In this document: one piece after another, positions 38,062-49,494 of the stretch
How the letters are laid out: the number at the start of each line of letters is the position of its first letter
Numbering within the stretch: position 1 is the stretch's first letter
Origin: Spirodela intermedia
Taxonomy: Eukaryota; Streptophyta; Magnoliopsida; Alismatales; Araceae
NCBI GenBank assembly: GCA_902729315.2
Contig: LR746277.1
Coordinates: forward strand, 629,501-693,500
Direction of reading: 5' to 3'
Length of the DNA: 64,000 nt
Made by a program: the position numbers and the translations under genes
The notes under the pieces: model-generated
Told to the model about the DNA's origin: nothing
The model's input: only the letters and a program-made list of their open reading frames with translations
The model's database searches: none

Positions 38062-41000
38062 ATGACTAATAAGTCTTCATTATCATGAGTTAATAATTAG
38101 TAAATAATATATTTTTAGCCTTAACTCATGATAAATAGACTTATATTTATATTAAATTGTGAAAAGTGGTTTTCAATTGATTAACATAAATTTTTGGTTA
38201 ATTATATAATTTTTTGCAAATTTATATGATTTTTATAGTCCTATTTTTTAGATAAATAGATTAAAAAAAATAAAAATATGGCAAAATGAAGGGACTCACT
38301 GGCCAGCCGGGCTTGTAAGCGGGTCGAAAGCGTAGTCAAAGGGAGCCGTGAGTAGGGGATTGAGCAGCTAAGACTGATGGGGGAATGTGTATGCCACTCC
38401 CCTTCCACATCACTAGTGGCCAGCTGATTGTGGGGCAAGGAGTGGTCGTACACAGAAGAAAGGGACTCATTGCTTAGAAATATGATATTAGTATTTATTC
38501 ACCTAAAACTTTAGCACACAAGTGATGTGGGACTAAATCTATGTCACACCTTCCACCAAAAGACTTCAAAGGTGGGCAACCGGCCTCAATTCAAATCCTT
38601 TGAGAGTCAAAACTCATATTTTTATCTAATTATCATGACTTTCTTGCAAATTGCTGGTGAAGGATTAAGCCGTCAGAATCATTAGATCATTGGCAAAAAT
38701 CTCATCAACGTGATTCATAGAGCATTGTTACTAAAATTGTAGAACAATTCTCAATAAAAGGATTGTGAATCCATCAAGTAAATCATCTCTGATTAATCAA
38801 CGAATAAGTTGTCGTCAAGAAGAAGATGATCTGCCAGGAGATGAGTCGCCACCTCTTGAGAGCATACCAAATGCGATGAAGAGCCTCCTTGATAAGTCTT
38901 CATTATCATGAGTTAATAATTAGTAAATAATATAGTTTTAGCCTTAACTCATGATAAATAGACTTATATTTGTGTTAAAGTGTGAAAAGTAGTTTTCAGT
39001 TGATTAATGTGAATTTTTGAATAATTATGTGATTTTATACAAATTTATATGATTTTTATAGTCTTACTTTTGAGATAAATGAAGAAAAAGAAATAAAAAT
39101 AAAAATATAGCAAAATGAGGGGGGCTTGCTGGCTAGTTGGGCCCACAAATAGGTAGGAAGCATAATTGGGGAGTAGCCACAAGTAGGGGTTCGAGCAGCT
39201 TGGACCAATAGGGGCATGTGTGCGCCACTCCCTTTCCATGTCATCGGTGGCCAACCGGCTATGGGGCAAGGAGTGGTCATACACATGTGAGAAAGTGACT
39301 TGCTTTCAAATGTAACATTACTATATATTCGCCTGAAACTTCGACGCACAAGTAATGTGAGACTAAACCTGCGTCACACCTTCCCTAGAAAGGGCAGGCA
39401 ACTGATGCAGGTTTGAATCCTCCCATTGCCAAAACTCATATTTTTTTATCTAATTATCACGACTTTCTTACAGATCACCGGTGAAGGATTAAGCAACCAT
39501 AATCAATGAAACATCAGCAAAAATCTTGTCATCATAATTTGTGGAGCATTGTTACAAAAATTACTAAATTATTCACCATAAAAGGATTACAAATCCATCA
39601 AGTAAAGCATCTCTAATTAATCGACGAACAATTCGTCGTCGAGAAGAGAATGATCTGTCGGGAGATGAGTCACCACCTCTTGAGAACATACCAGATGCGA
39701 TGAAGAGCCTCCTCTTATTGTGCGGACCTAAAGATGAAGTTGCCTGACACGCGCCCACCTCCATCCAGCTTCTCTTTGTCAGGCGACAACTATCGGAGAG
39801 CTGCAAAGTCGTCATTTTTTTGCTCTACTAGGTGACAACCACTGGAAACGATTCGATGACTCATTTCATTGATCTCTAGACTTCGGAAAGAGATTTAGAG
39901 ATTGCCCACATCGTCTTTATCTAAGGAGAGCCTTCAAGGCTGTGGACACTACACAATGATCCTTCTGAGTGCTCAAGATTTTGATGCATCACCGACGCAT
40001 CATCGTCGTGATGCCAGAACTCTATTTTTCCTACTTTCAACTTAATTTCTGCTTCATTTAGTGATAATTTTTTGATTTTAAGTTTACTAAGATACACTTC
40101 ATTCCATTACGATTCTTCTGGCTTTTACAAATTTTCATTTGATCAATTAAATTGTCTAGAATCGCTTACGTAAAAATCACTAGGTGGAACTCTGTTTCTG
40201 CCCAATTCGTGTTCACCAAGTGATGATGTCATCATGACATCTGCACCCTTATTTCCTTTTTTTTGTAAATTTTAAATATATTTCATTTTTATTTTCTAGT
40301 ATAAAATTCATAGAAAATAGTATTCTTTGCAAATAATTCTAAATAATTATCAGATATTATATTACATCCTTGTGATCGACTTGGAAAATTATCATTATTT
40401 TTGGAGGTTTTATTAAATTATAATTGATATATCTGTTTAGAAATACTTCTAAATATCTAAAAATTTATATTTTCTAGTTTTATAAATTTTAAATTTGCAT
40501 GATTTACTATACAACAACTAAGTCACATCACTCCTCTTACTGTGCGGACCTAAAGATGAAGCTCCCTAACATGTGACCTACCTCCATCTAACTCCTTCTA
40601 TTAAGTGATAGCCGCTAGAGAGCCGCAAAGTCGTCGTTTTTCTATTCCACTAGGTGATAGCTGTTGGAGATGATTCAATGACCCATTTCATTGATCTCTA
40701 GACTTCGTAAAAAGATCTAGAAATTTCTCATGTCGTCTTTGTCTAATGAAAGCCGTTGAGGCAATGGACACTACATGACAATCCTCTCGAATGCTCAAGA
40801 TTTCAGTACATCATCGATGCATCACCATAGTGACGTCAAAACTCTATTTTCTTACTTTCAAATTAATTTCTATTTTATTTAGTGATAATTTGTGTGATTT
40901 AAATTTACCAAGCTATACTTCATTCAATCATGATTCTTTCCACTTTTATAAATCTTAATTTGATCAATTAAATTGTCTGTAATCACTTACATTAGAATCG

Positions 41001-41355
41001 TCAAGTAAAACTCTATTTCTATTTAATTCGTGTTTGTCAAGTGCTGATGTCATTCTAACGTCTGCATCCTTATTTCCCTTTTTTATGAATTTTAAATTAT
41101 TTTTATTTTTATTTTCTAGTATAAAATTCATAGAAACTCATATTCTTAAAGAAAAATTTTAAATAATTACCTAATATTATATTACATCCCTATGATCGAC
41201 TTAGAAAATTACTATTATTTTTGGAAGTTTCATTAAATTATAATTGATATATTTATTTAGAAATATATTTAAATATCCAAAAATTTGTATTTTTTAGTTT
41301 TATAAATTTTAAATTTACATGATTTACTATACAACGACTAAGTCATGTCAATGAC
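38062..41355 (+). mobile_element. LTR-1 solo LTR (outer), TSD ATGAC, interrupted by an inner LTR-1
   Basis: Outer LTR 38067-41350 with ATGAC on both sides (38062-38066, 41351-41355). Its first base pair has mutated from TG to TA. It runs 38067-38889 and resumes at 40536. Joining the flanks restores Copia-3. Confidence 0.9.
38885..40535 (+). mobile_element. LTR-1 solo LTR (inner), TSD CTCCT
   Basis: LTR body 38890-40530, starting TGATAAGTCTTCATTATC and ending ACTAAGTCACATCA. Perfect CTCCT at 38885-38889 and 40531-40535. The target is the GAGCCTCCT stretch of the outer LTR-1. Confidence 0.92.
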
Positions 41356-43188
41356 CTCGATAATAAAGTGAACAATTGTGATATTAATTTGAGTATAATC
41401 TTAGAGAAGTTATACTCAACTCACTCGAATATAGTCATCAATAAAGACAATATAGTAGCGCTGGCTTGAGACAGATGGAGTATAAGAAGGGCCTCAAATA
41501 TCATAACATGAGGTAAAAGGATATTTTAGATAGAATCTGATCTCGACTTGAATATGAACCACGATGATGTTTGTCTAAACAACGATGCCACAAAATAGAT
41601 GAAGTGACTGTAGAGGAAATAAAAAGAGCTTGAAGGTTAGAAGAACACTCATATATAAGAGGTTAGCAAGAGAAAAATGTAATAGAGTAAAGGATGACTC
41701 GAGTAATAACACTCATATATAAGAGGTTAGCAAGAAATCCGAGAATATAGAGAACCTAGGTGAGAGGAATACTTGAGGTAACAATATTATTGTCATGTAT
41801 GTTGATCGAACAAGTTTAACCATCGACAATGATAACCAAAGGATGATGACATGTAGGCTAGTATGATCATAAAATTGTGGATGTGTCTGTCATGTGAATG
41901 GAGGCCCCTAAGTCAATAATCTATGGTGACGATGAAGATGTAAGGAGAATGTGTGTACTTGATGTGGAAGGATTCAAAAGTAAAGTTAGATTGATCAAGA
42001 AATGAGCCATGGTACCAATAGAGTAACATACTACTTCATACTCGGTGGAGGTCAATGTCACTTATTAAGTCAAAGATGTTTTCAATATTTGTTGGATAGG
42101 TGGTTCTGCTTGCCGCAATAGATGTATGGAGGAAAAGAACTGTGGCCCTTTCCTTATTGGGGACATCCACTGTCTGGTCATAAAGTAAAAGAAACATGTG
42201 TTGTTTGAGGAGTAGAGATGACCATTGCCAAATGAGTAGATGTGATGCTGGCGATAGTAGGAAGAGTGCATATACTCACACAAAATACAATAAAGAAAAT
42301 TTGAAAGATATCAAGTACCTAGTCTCTAGAGAGGATTGTCTCACAAATTTGAGAGATAATCGATTGGAGAAGTCCACTCAAATAGACTCTAATAAAAAAC
42401 TCCTAATGGTTGCATTTGAATGTCTAGAGGTCAGTGGTCAGATGTTGATAGATGGCAAGCTCTTATGACAAGGCTTAAAGATGATCGAAATGAACTTAAA
42501 GTGAGGAGTCATCTACTTGTAAGTAAGAAGTGACACAAAGATCTCGACCGGCACTAGGTCAAATCCAGAGGCTTACGACGCATAATTATGTCCATTAAAC
42601 ACATATGTCAGTCAAGTGAATTGCATTGTGATGAAGTGTCATAGAGTAGCTAACTCAATCGTAGGAAGAGCAACAGTCAACTGAAGAACTAGCAAAAGAT
42701 GTGCTTGAGAAATTCAGGATTCACCCACTAGATCCATAGATTAGGATTAGCGAGAGATGAGATAACACTAGGAGGGGACATCTTTAGAACCACACAGGAT
42801 GTTAGGAGACAATGTATGGGACATTAAGAGGCAATGTAGGGCCGGCACTAGGAGGTGGCATAGGGCAGCGTCGGAGATGAGGTGTGGGGCACTAGGAGGT
42901 GGTGCGTGCGGCACTTGCAGTCGGTGCATGGGGCACTAGCGAGAGATGGCATCGTCAAGCATTCAAGTGCAGCGGCACATCAGGCGAGTGTGTAGGAACG
43001 ACATTGGATAAGTGCCAAACAAGCACACAAGTGTGCACTAAAAGAGGCATGGCAAGCATACATGGCTACATAGATCAAGCACCACGTAGGCATGATGTAA
43101 GGTGGTGCTGTAGGAGATTGTGCCGGGAAAGGATAGGTGAGACCGAGATACGAAAGAAAATGGAGCAGCAGCAGTAGAGAATCCTAGG
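41356..43188 (-). pseudogene. Copia-3 gag, protease and integrase remnant with GC-rich leader
   Basis: Reading the minus strand from the primer site: a GC-rich leader (about 43180-42780) with repeated GGCACTAGGAGGTG-like pieces on the plus strand; unreadable gag; QAEPPIQQILKTSL near 42100; and the protease region IIDLGASIHMT at 41921-41889 (family WIIDSGA..HMT), where the catalytic Ser neighbour is changed. A 28-bp perfect direct repeat lies at 41643-41670 and 41707-41734. Decayed integrase lies at the left end. Confidence 0.6.
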
Positions 43189-43189
43189 A

Positions 43190-43200
43190 CTTTGATACCA
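43190..43200 (-). other. Copia-3 primer-binding site (tRNA-Met type)
   Basis: Minus strand TGGTATCAAAG, three bases inside the 5' LTR. It matches the usual Copia primer site TGGTATCAGAG for initiator tRNA-Met at ten of eleven positions. Confidence 0.75.
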
Positions 43201-43203
43201 TTT

Positions 43204-43277
43204 TGACAAAAGGAAGAGAAAACCCTAGAATTGATATATTGAAGAAGAGAAGTACATGAGGTTATATAGAAGAAAGG

Positions 43278-43333
<56 letters not shown>

Positions 43334-43419
43334 GAAGTAGAGATAGTAGAGGAAGAATAAGAATATAGAGAGAATAAGTCAAAAATGGGCTTGGTGGGTC
43401 CAATGGGCTTATTCTAATG
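43204..43419 (-). repeat. Copia-3 5' LTR (216 bp)
   Basis: Homologous to 29647-29820. It contains the (AG)24 microsatellite at 43283-43330, which accounts for its greater length. Confidence 0.85.
43283..43330. repeat. (AG)24 microsatellite
   Basis: Twenty-four uninterrupted AG units inside the Copia-3 5' LTR. The other LTR has only short GA runs at this place. Confidence 0.95.
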
Positions 43420-43690
43420 GTATTATATAATCAATTAAGAAAATATTCCACCATTTTTTCTAGAACAGAAAAGTTTATACATTGAGCATCATCTTATTCA
43501 AAATCAATTGAATAACAATGATATTACTTTGAATTTTATTAACATCGAATTTCGACTAATCAAAGTTTTCACTAAATGTTTCAGCATAATGATTTTCTAG
43601 TCTTAGAACAAACATTAGAATGTTTAACGAAAAGAGGTATATAATTTGAACTAATTAAAAATCAAAATCTATTTATGTTTAGAAATTAGC
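43420..43690 (+). pseudogene. Copia-2 RNase H remnant, C-terminal part
   Basis: Plus strand gives IEHHLIQNQLNNNDITLNF and FINIEFRL, then VFTKCF, corresponding to the Copia end (family HIEIRHHFI.D...NGD..L.FI.T..QLADIFTKPL). This continues the domain broken at 29646 and proves the nesting of Copia-3. Confidence 0.75.
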
Positions 43691-44693
43691 CTGAAGCTAA
43701 TTGAAATTCTTAATTATTCAATTTTTTTTAGATAAAATTCATGTGACGAATGATGATTTATGTTTGAGTGATATAATTTTTTATAAGCCTTTAGTCTATA
43801 AACATATAAAATCAAAATACAGATTTTCTAGAAGAAATGTAAACATAGAAAATAGAGCATATAAACTTAGATGAAACTAGGACACATTGTTTCAACATTA
43901 TAGGACAATGATTGAAGAATACTTTCCAAGGATAAATGACATGGAGAATATAAAGTTTGAGTTTCTAGTTCATAATTTCACTACATCAGAATCAAATTTT
44001 GTATTTCACTTGATCTTCATTTTGACAAATTTTATCCATCCTTAAAGCCTGAGCAATAGTGGAAGTATACGAAATTCACTTGATCAAATCTTGGCCCTGA
44101 TCTTATGCCCCAAAAATGAAACTTATCCACATCATCATTGATTCTATAACCTTTTTCATTAATTTCAATAATATTTCTCTCATCGTTTTCAAAAATGAAC
44201 TAATTTTAGCATTCTTGAAGTTGAGTCCTCTATAAGTGATCTGCTCTAAGTAAATTATCAAAATTAACTCATTGCTATCTTTAAAAAAAATTCAAGAAAC
44301 TTGATTCATTATTTTGATGTGCTCTGATCTTTAAGAATTCTTTATAAAATACATCTATGATTTGCAAATCATCTTTTCTCAAAATCATGATCACCTCTTT
44401 GGATTCAAATTATTTTCATCATCATTCATCTATAAACGTGGATAACCTATTTTGAGATTTTAGAACTAACTGACCAACTATGCATGAACACAACCATTTC
44501 TAATAATAATGAACAAACTCATCTTGAGGAAAGCCATTTTATATAAAATCTCATTTATTCGTCATCTAAGAACTCTAAATATTTCATTAAAATAGACTTA
44601 AAATTAATGTCCTAGACTACGTACATCCCAAAATTAATTACCTTCTTGAATTAGGATTTAATCCACATGTCAGTCCATTAATCTATTTACATA
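43691..44693. other. AT-rich sequence between Copia-2 and LTR-2
   Basis: No recognisable coding motif on either strand. By position it could be the region downstream of Copia-2 pol, but the Copia-2 3' LTR is not found. Confidence 0.4.
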
Positions 44694-45346
44694 TGTTAAA
44701 GCTAGATTTATGTGTTTTAATTAGTTTTATTATTTGATTTTATTTTGTTAACTTGCAAAACAAATATAAGATATATTATTAATTTTTAAAAGTTTGAAGT
44801 TAAAATACTTAGCATAACTTTTGATTATTAAAAGAAAAAGAATAACATCTAAAAAAAGCTTATGTCTATTGGCAAGCCGGCACTTGGTAGTTGACCCGAA
44901 GGGGGGACAGTAGTCGAGCGGGTAGACCTAGACTAGGGGAGCCATGAGCTGGGCTTGAGTGGCGGAGGCCTCACTTCATGCACATGTGTGTTACTCCCCT
45001 TCCACGTCCTAATGGCCAATCAGTCGTGGGGCAAGGAGTGCCTATACACACGTGCACGTGTGAGGGTAGACCACCTTATTGCCTTCTCCCAAGATGGTCC
45101 TAGGTATTATTTTATTTTAGGAGAAGGGATCTTTGCTGACAAAGAGAAACTTTGATTTATATTCAGTTGAAACGATGGCAAACTTCTAATGTGGGACTAA
45201 TCATTTTCAGCGCAGCCAACTCAAGCATAGTGTGATCCAGCGGCATTCAATGAGCCATGTCATCATATTAGCCAGATCTTGTGGCTGGTGAACTGCCACG
45301 ATACCAAATATGTAAAGTGATCTATCAGCGGTTCGTGAATCCGATG

Positions 45347-46940
45347 CCGCTTGACGTGACTCAGTCGTTGTATATTAAATCACGCAAATATAAAATTTAT
45401 CAAACTAGAAAATACGAATTTCTAGATATTTAGAAGTATTTATAAATAAATATATCAATTAGACTTCAATCAAAATTCCAAAAATAACGGTAATTTTCTA
45501 GGTCAATCACAAGGATGTAATATAATATCTAGTAATTATTCAGAATTTTTCTCAATGAATACGATTTTCTATGAATTTTATACTAGGAAATAAAAAGGAA
45601 ATATATTTAAAATTCACGAAAAAGGGAAATAAGGGCGCGGACGTCAAGATGACGTCAGCGCCAGGCGAGCGCGAATCGAACGGAAACAGAGTTCTACCTG
45701 GCGATTCTTACATAAGCGATTATAGACGACTTAATTAATCAAATTAAGATATGTAAAAGCCAGAAGAATCATAATTGAACAAAGTATAGTTTGGTAAATT
45801 AAAATCACACAAAGTATCACTAAATGAAGCGTAAATTAAATTGAAACCAGGAAAACAGAGTTCTAGCGTCACGTCGGCGATGCACCGGAATCCTGAGCGT
45901 TCGACAGGATCGTCGTGCAGTGTCCACGGCCTCAAAGGCTCTCCTTGGACAAAGACGACGTGGGCAATCTCTAGATCTTCTCGCGAAGTCTAGAGATCAA
46001 TGAAGTGGGTCGTCGAATTGTCTCCGGCAGCTGTCACCCGGCAGAGCGGAAAAACAGCGACTTTGCGACTCTCCGGCAGCTGTCACCCGACAAAGAGGAG
46101 CTGGATGGAGGTGGGGCGCGTGTTAGGGAGCTTCATCCTCAGGTCCGCGCAACAAGAGGAGGCTCTTCATCACATCTGGTACGCTCTCAGGAGGTGGCGA
46201 CTAGTCTCCCAACGGATCATCCTCTTCCCGAAGATGATTTACTCGATAGATTTGCGATCCTTTTATCGTGAATCGTTCAGCAATTTTAGTAGCAATGCTC
46301 CGTGAATCATGTTGACGAGGTTTTCGCCGATGATCGAGCGATTCTCGTTGCTTAATCCTTCACCGGCGATCTGCAGGAAAGTCACAATAATCAAATAAAA
46401 ATATATGAATTTTGACTCTGGAAGGATTCGAACCCGCACCGGTCGCCCGCCTCTTCTGAGGAAGGTGTGATGGAGGTTTAGTCCCACATCAATTGTACGC
46501 CGATTTTTCGGGTGAATATATAGTAATGTTAGCTTTGTGAGCAAAGTCTCTTCTCTAGCGTGTATGACCACTCCTTGTCCCACAGCCGGTTGGCCACCGG
46601 TGACGTGGAAGGGGGAGTGGCGTTCACGTGCCCTGTCGGTCCCCAAGCCAAGCTGCTCGAGCCCCTACTCGCGGCTTCCGACCCGCTTGTGGGCACAGCT
46701 GGCCGGCGGGTCCCCCTATTTTTGTAATATTTTTATTTTTATTTCTTGTTCTTCATTTATCTCAAAAGTAAAACTGTAAAAATTGTATAAAATCACATAA
46801 TTACCCAAAAATTTGTGTTAATCAATTGAAAACCAAAAATTATTCTTTAACATAAATATAAGTCTATTTATCATGAGTTAAGGCTAAAACTATATTATTT
46901 ACTAATTATTAACTCATGATAATGAAGACTTATCACCGCT
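45347..46940 (-). mobile_element. LTR-1 solo LTR in LTR-2, TSD CCGCT
   Basis: LTR body 45352-46935 (1584 bp), TGACGTGACTCAG to GACTTATCA. Perfect CCGCT at 45347-45351 and 46936-46940. Joining the flanks restores LTR-2, matching 18680-18690. It is a well-preserved copy with the as-1-like site (45639-45657), the B-box (near 46425) and one 144-bp unit. Confidence 0.95.
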
Positions 46941-47427
46941 CAACATACATGTGGCCTTAAAGGATGATCCAACAGCTAAGGCGATGTCACAGTACCCAAA
47001 ACTTAAGTTCCTGATTGGCAATGGTTTGTAGTGGGTTGATCCTACATTGCTCAAAGCATCACGTGACTAAGGATATCTCATCCAACGACTTGTGAAGTGC
47101 CATGATATTGGGAACTTAAGTTCTCACATGTATCACTATTAGGGATCTAAAGACAATAATCAATTTTTTTGGTAAAATAGATATTATCAATTATCTTTAA
47201 AATCCTGATGATAGTCACAAATATAGAATCAATTCCTCCCTCCTTTTGAGTGATCAACGTCTCCAACAATCGGCAAGTTTCTCCTCGTCCAACGAGGTCC
47301 CTTTCACTACTTTGATAGAGCGGTCCCCCTCATGGGTTCTTCCTCCCCCGACTACACTCAAGGCCTCCAATGAGCGATCAGCTCTTCTCTTCTCCTCCTA
47401 GATAATGGTGATAGCATGGTTGACCCT

Positions 47428-49481
47428 TGACGCGACTCAATCGTTGTATATTAAATCACGCAAATATAAAATTTATAAAACTAGAAAATACGAATTTTTG
47501 GATATTTAGAAGTATTTCAAAATAAATATATCAATTATATTTCAATAAAAATCCCAAAAATAGTGGTAATTTTCTAGGTCGATCACAGGGATGTAATATA
47601 ATATCTGGTAATTATTCAGAATTTTTCTCAATGAGTACGATTTTCTTACGAATTTTATACTAGGAAATAAAAAGGAAATATATTTAAAATTCACAAAAAA
47701 AAAGAGGAAATAAAGGTGCGGACGTCAGGATGACGTCAGCGCCAGGCGAACGCGAATCAGGCGGAAACAAAGTTCCGCCCGGCGATTCTTACGTAGGCGA
47801 TTACAGACGACTCAATTAATCAAATTAAGATCTGTAAAAGCCGGAAGAATCGTAGTTGAACGAAGTATAGTTTGGTAAATAAAAATCAACAAAGTATCAC
47901 TAAATGAAGCATAAATTAAATTGAAAGCAGGAAAACAGAGTTCCGGCGTCGCGACGGCGATGCGTCGGCGATGCACCGGAATCTTGAGCGTTCGGGAGGA
48001 TCGTTGTGCAGTATCCACGGCCTCGAAGGCTCTCCTTGGACAAAGACGACGTGGGCAATCTCTAGATAAAGCAGGAAAACAGAGTTCCGGCGTCGCGACG
48101 GCGACGCGTCGGCGATGCACCGGAATCCTGAGCGTTCGGGAGGGTCGTCGTGCAGTGTCCACGGCCTCGAAGGCTCTCCTTGGACAAAGACGACTTGGGC
48201 AATCTCTAGATCTTCTCGCGAAGTCTAGAGACCAATGAAGTGGGTCGTCGAATCGTCTCCGGCGGCTGTCACCCGGCGGAGCGGAAAAACGGCGACTTTG
48301 CGGCTCTCCGGCGGCTGTCCCCCGACGGAGAGGGGCTGGATGGAGGTGAGGCGCGTGTTAGGGAGCTTCATCCTCAGGTCCGCGCAGCAAGAGGAGGCTC
48401 TTCATCGCATCTGGTACGCTCTCAGGAGGTGGCGACTGGTCTCCCGGCGGATCGTCCTCTTCCCGACGACGACTTGTTCGTCGATCAATCGGAGATGATT
48501 TACTCGATGGATTGCGATCCTTTTATCGCGAATCGTTCATAAATTTTAGTAGCAATGCTCCGCGAATCGCGTTGACGAGATTTTCGCCGATGATCCAGCG
48601 ATTCCAGTTGCTTAATCCTTCACCGGCGATCTGCAGGAAAGTCGCGATAATCAGTTAAAAATATATGAATTTTGACTCTGGGAGGATTCGAACCTGCGGC
48701 GGTCGCCCGCCCCTGAAGGTTTAGTCCCACATCGGTTGTACGCGGATTATTCGGGCAAATATATAGTAAAGTTAGCTTTCTAGGCAAAGTCCTCTCGCGT
48801 GTACGACCACTCCTTGCCCCACAGCCGGCTGACCACCGGTGACGTGGAAGGGGAGTGGCGCACACGTGCCCCTATCGATCCAAGCAAGCTGCTCGAGCCC
48901 CTGCTATCGCCAAGGCTAGCCCCTGCTCGCGGCTACTCCCCGACTGCGCTTCCGACCCGCTTGCGGGCCCGGCTGGCCGGCGGGTCCCCCCATTTTGCAA
49001 TATTTTTATTTTTATTTCTTGTTCTTCATTTATCTCAAAACTAAGACTGTAAAAATCGTATAAAATCACATAATTACCCAAAAATTCACGTTAATCAACT
49101 GAAAACCACTTTTCATGCTTTAACACAAATATAAGTCTATTTATCATGAGTTAAGGCTAAAACTATATTATTTACTAATTATTAACTCATGATAATGAAG
49201 ACTTATCACTCCCCGACTGCGCTTCCGACCCGCTTGCGGGCCCGGCTGGCCGGCGGATCCCCTCATTTTGCAATATTTTTATTTTTATTTCTTGTTCTTC
49301 GTTTATCTCAAAACTAAGACTGTAAAAATCGTATAAAATCACATAATTACCCAAAAATTCACGTTAATCAATTGAAAACCACAAATCATTCTTTAACACA
49401 AATATAAGTCTATTTATTATGAGTTAAGGCTAAAACTATATTATTTACTAATTATTAACTCATGATAATGAAGACTTATCA
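47428..49481 (-). repeat. 3' LTR of the complete family-1 element (2054 bp)
   Basis: Contains two copies of the 144-bp unit (47925-48068, 48069-48212), the as-1-like site (47720-47738) and the B-box (near 48683). At its 5' terminus a 273-bp stretch is present twice (48936-49208 and 49209-49481), each with a terminal hairpin. Confidence 0.93.
48936..49481 (-). repeat. 273-bp tandem duplication of the LTR 5' terminus
   Basis: 48936-49208 and 49209-49481 are both 273 bp and each ends GACTTATCA. They differ at some positions: GGCGGGTCCCCCC against GGCGGATCCCCTC, and CCACTTTTCATGC against CCACAAATCATTC. The GGCGGATCCCCTC form is the one found in the 5' LTR. Confidence 0.9.
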
Positions 49482-49494
49482 CACCCCCCAACTT
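49482..49494 (-). other. Polypurine tract of the complete element
   Basis: Minus strand AAGTTGGGGGGTG directly abuts the TG of the 3' LTR, in the position where plus-strand synthesis starts. Confidence 0.85.

Larger units (their letters stand above)
29647..43419 (-). mobile_element. Copia-3: short-LTR Copia retrotransposon, nested in Copia-2
   Basis: Two short LTRs, 29647-29820 (174 bp, 3') and 43204-43419 (216 bp, 5'), enclose gag-pol remnants in minus orientation. The ends read TGTTAGAACAAG at the left LTR (minus) and CCTCTTGTCA/CCTTTTGTCA at the other end. The size difference comes mainly from a longer GA repeat in the right LTR. A tRNA-Met-type primer site lies next to the right LTR. Family-1 LTRs sit at 30407-32835, 33212-36642 and 38067-41350. 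A clean 5-bp target duplication was not resolved. Confidence 0.8.
23978..43690 (+). mobile_element. Copia-2: decayed Copia retrotransposon split by Copia-3
   Basis: Order on the plus strand: 5' LTR, primer site, gag with zinc knuckle, integrase, reverse transcriptase and RNase H, as in Ty1/Copia. Copia-3 (29647-43419) inserted within the RNase H. The remainder of that domain continues at 43420. All frames are broken. The gag and integrase wording is close to Sirevirus-like elements. Confidence 0.7.

Noticed and set aside
42899-43177. 92-codon plus-strand ORF next to the Copia-3 LTR
   Set aside because: It is antisense to the element's untranslated leader, has no domain, and its composition follows the GC-rich repeats.
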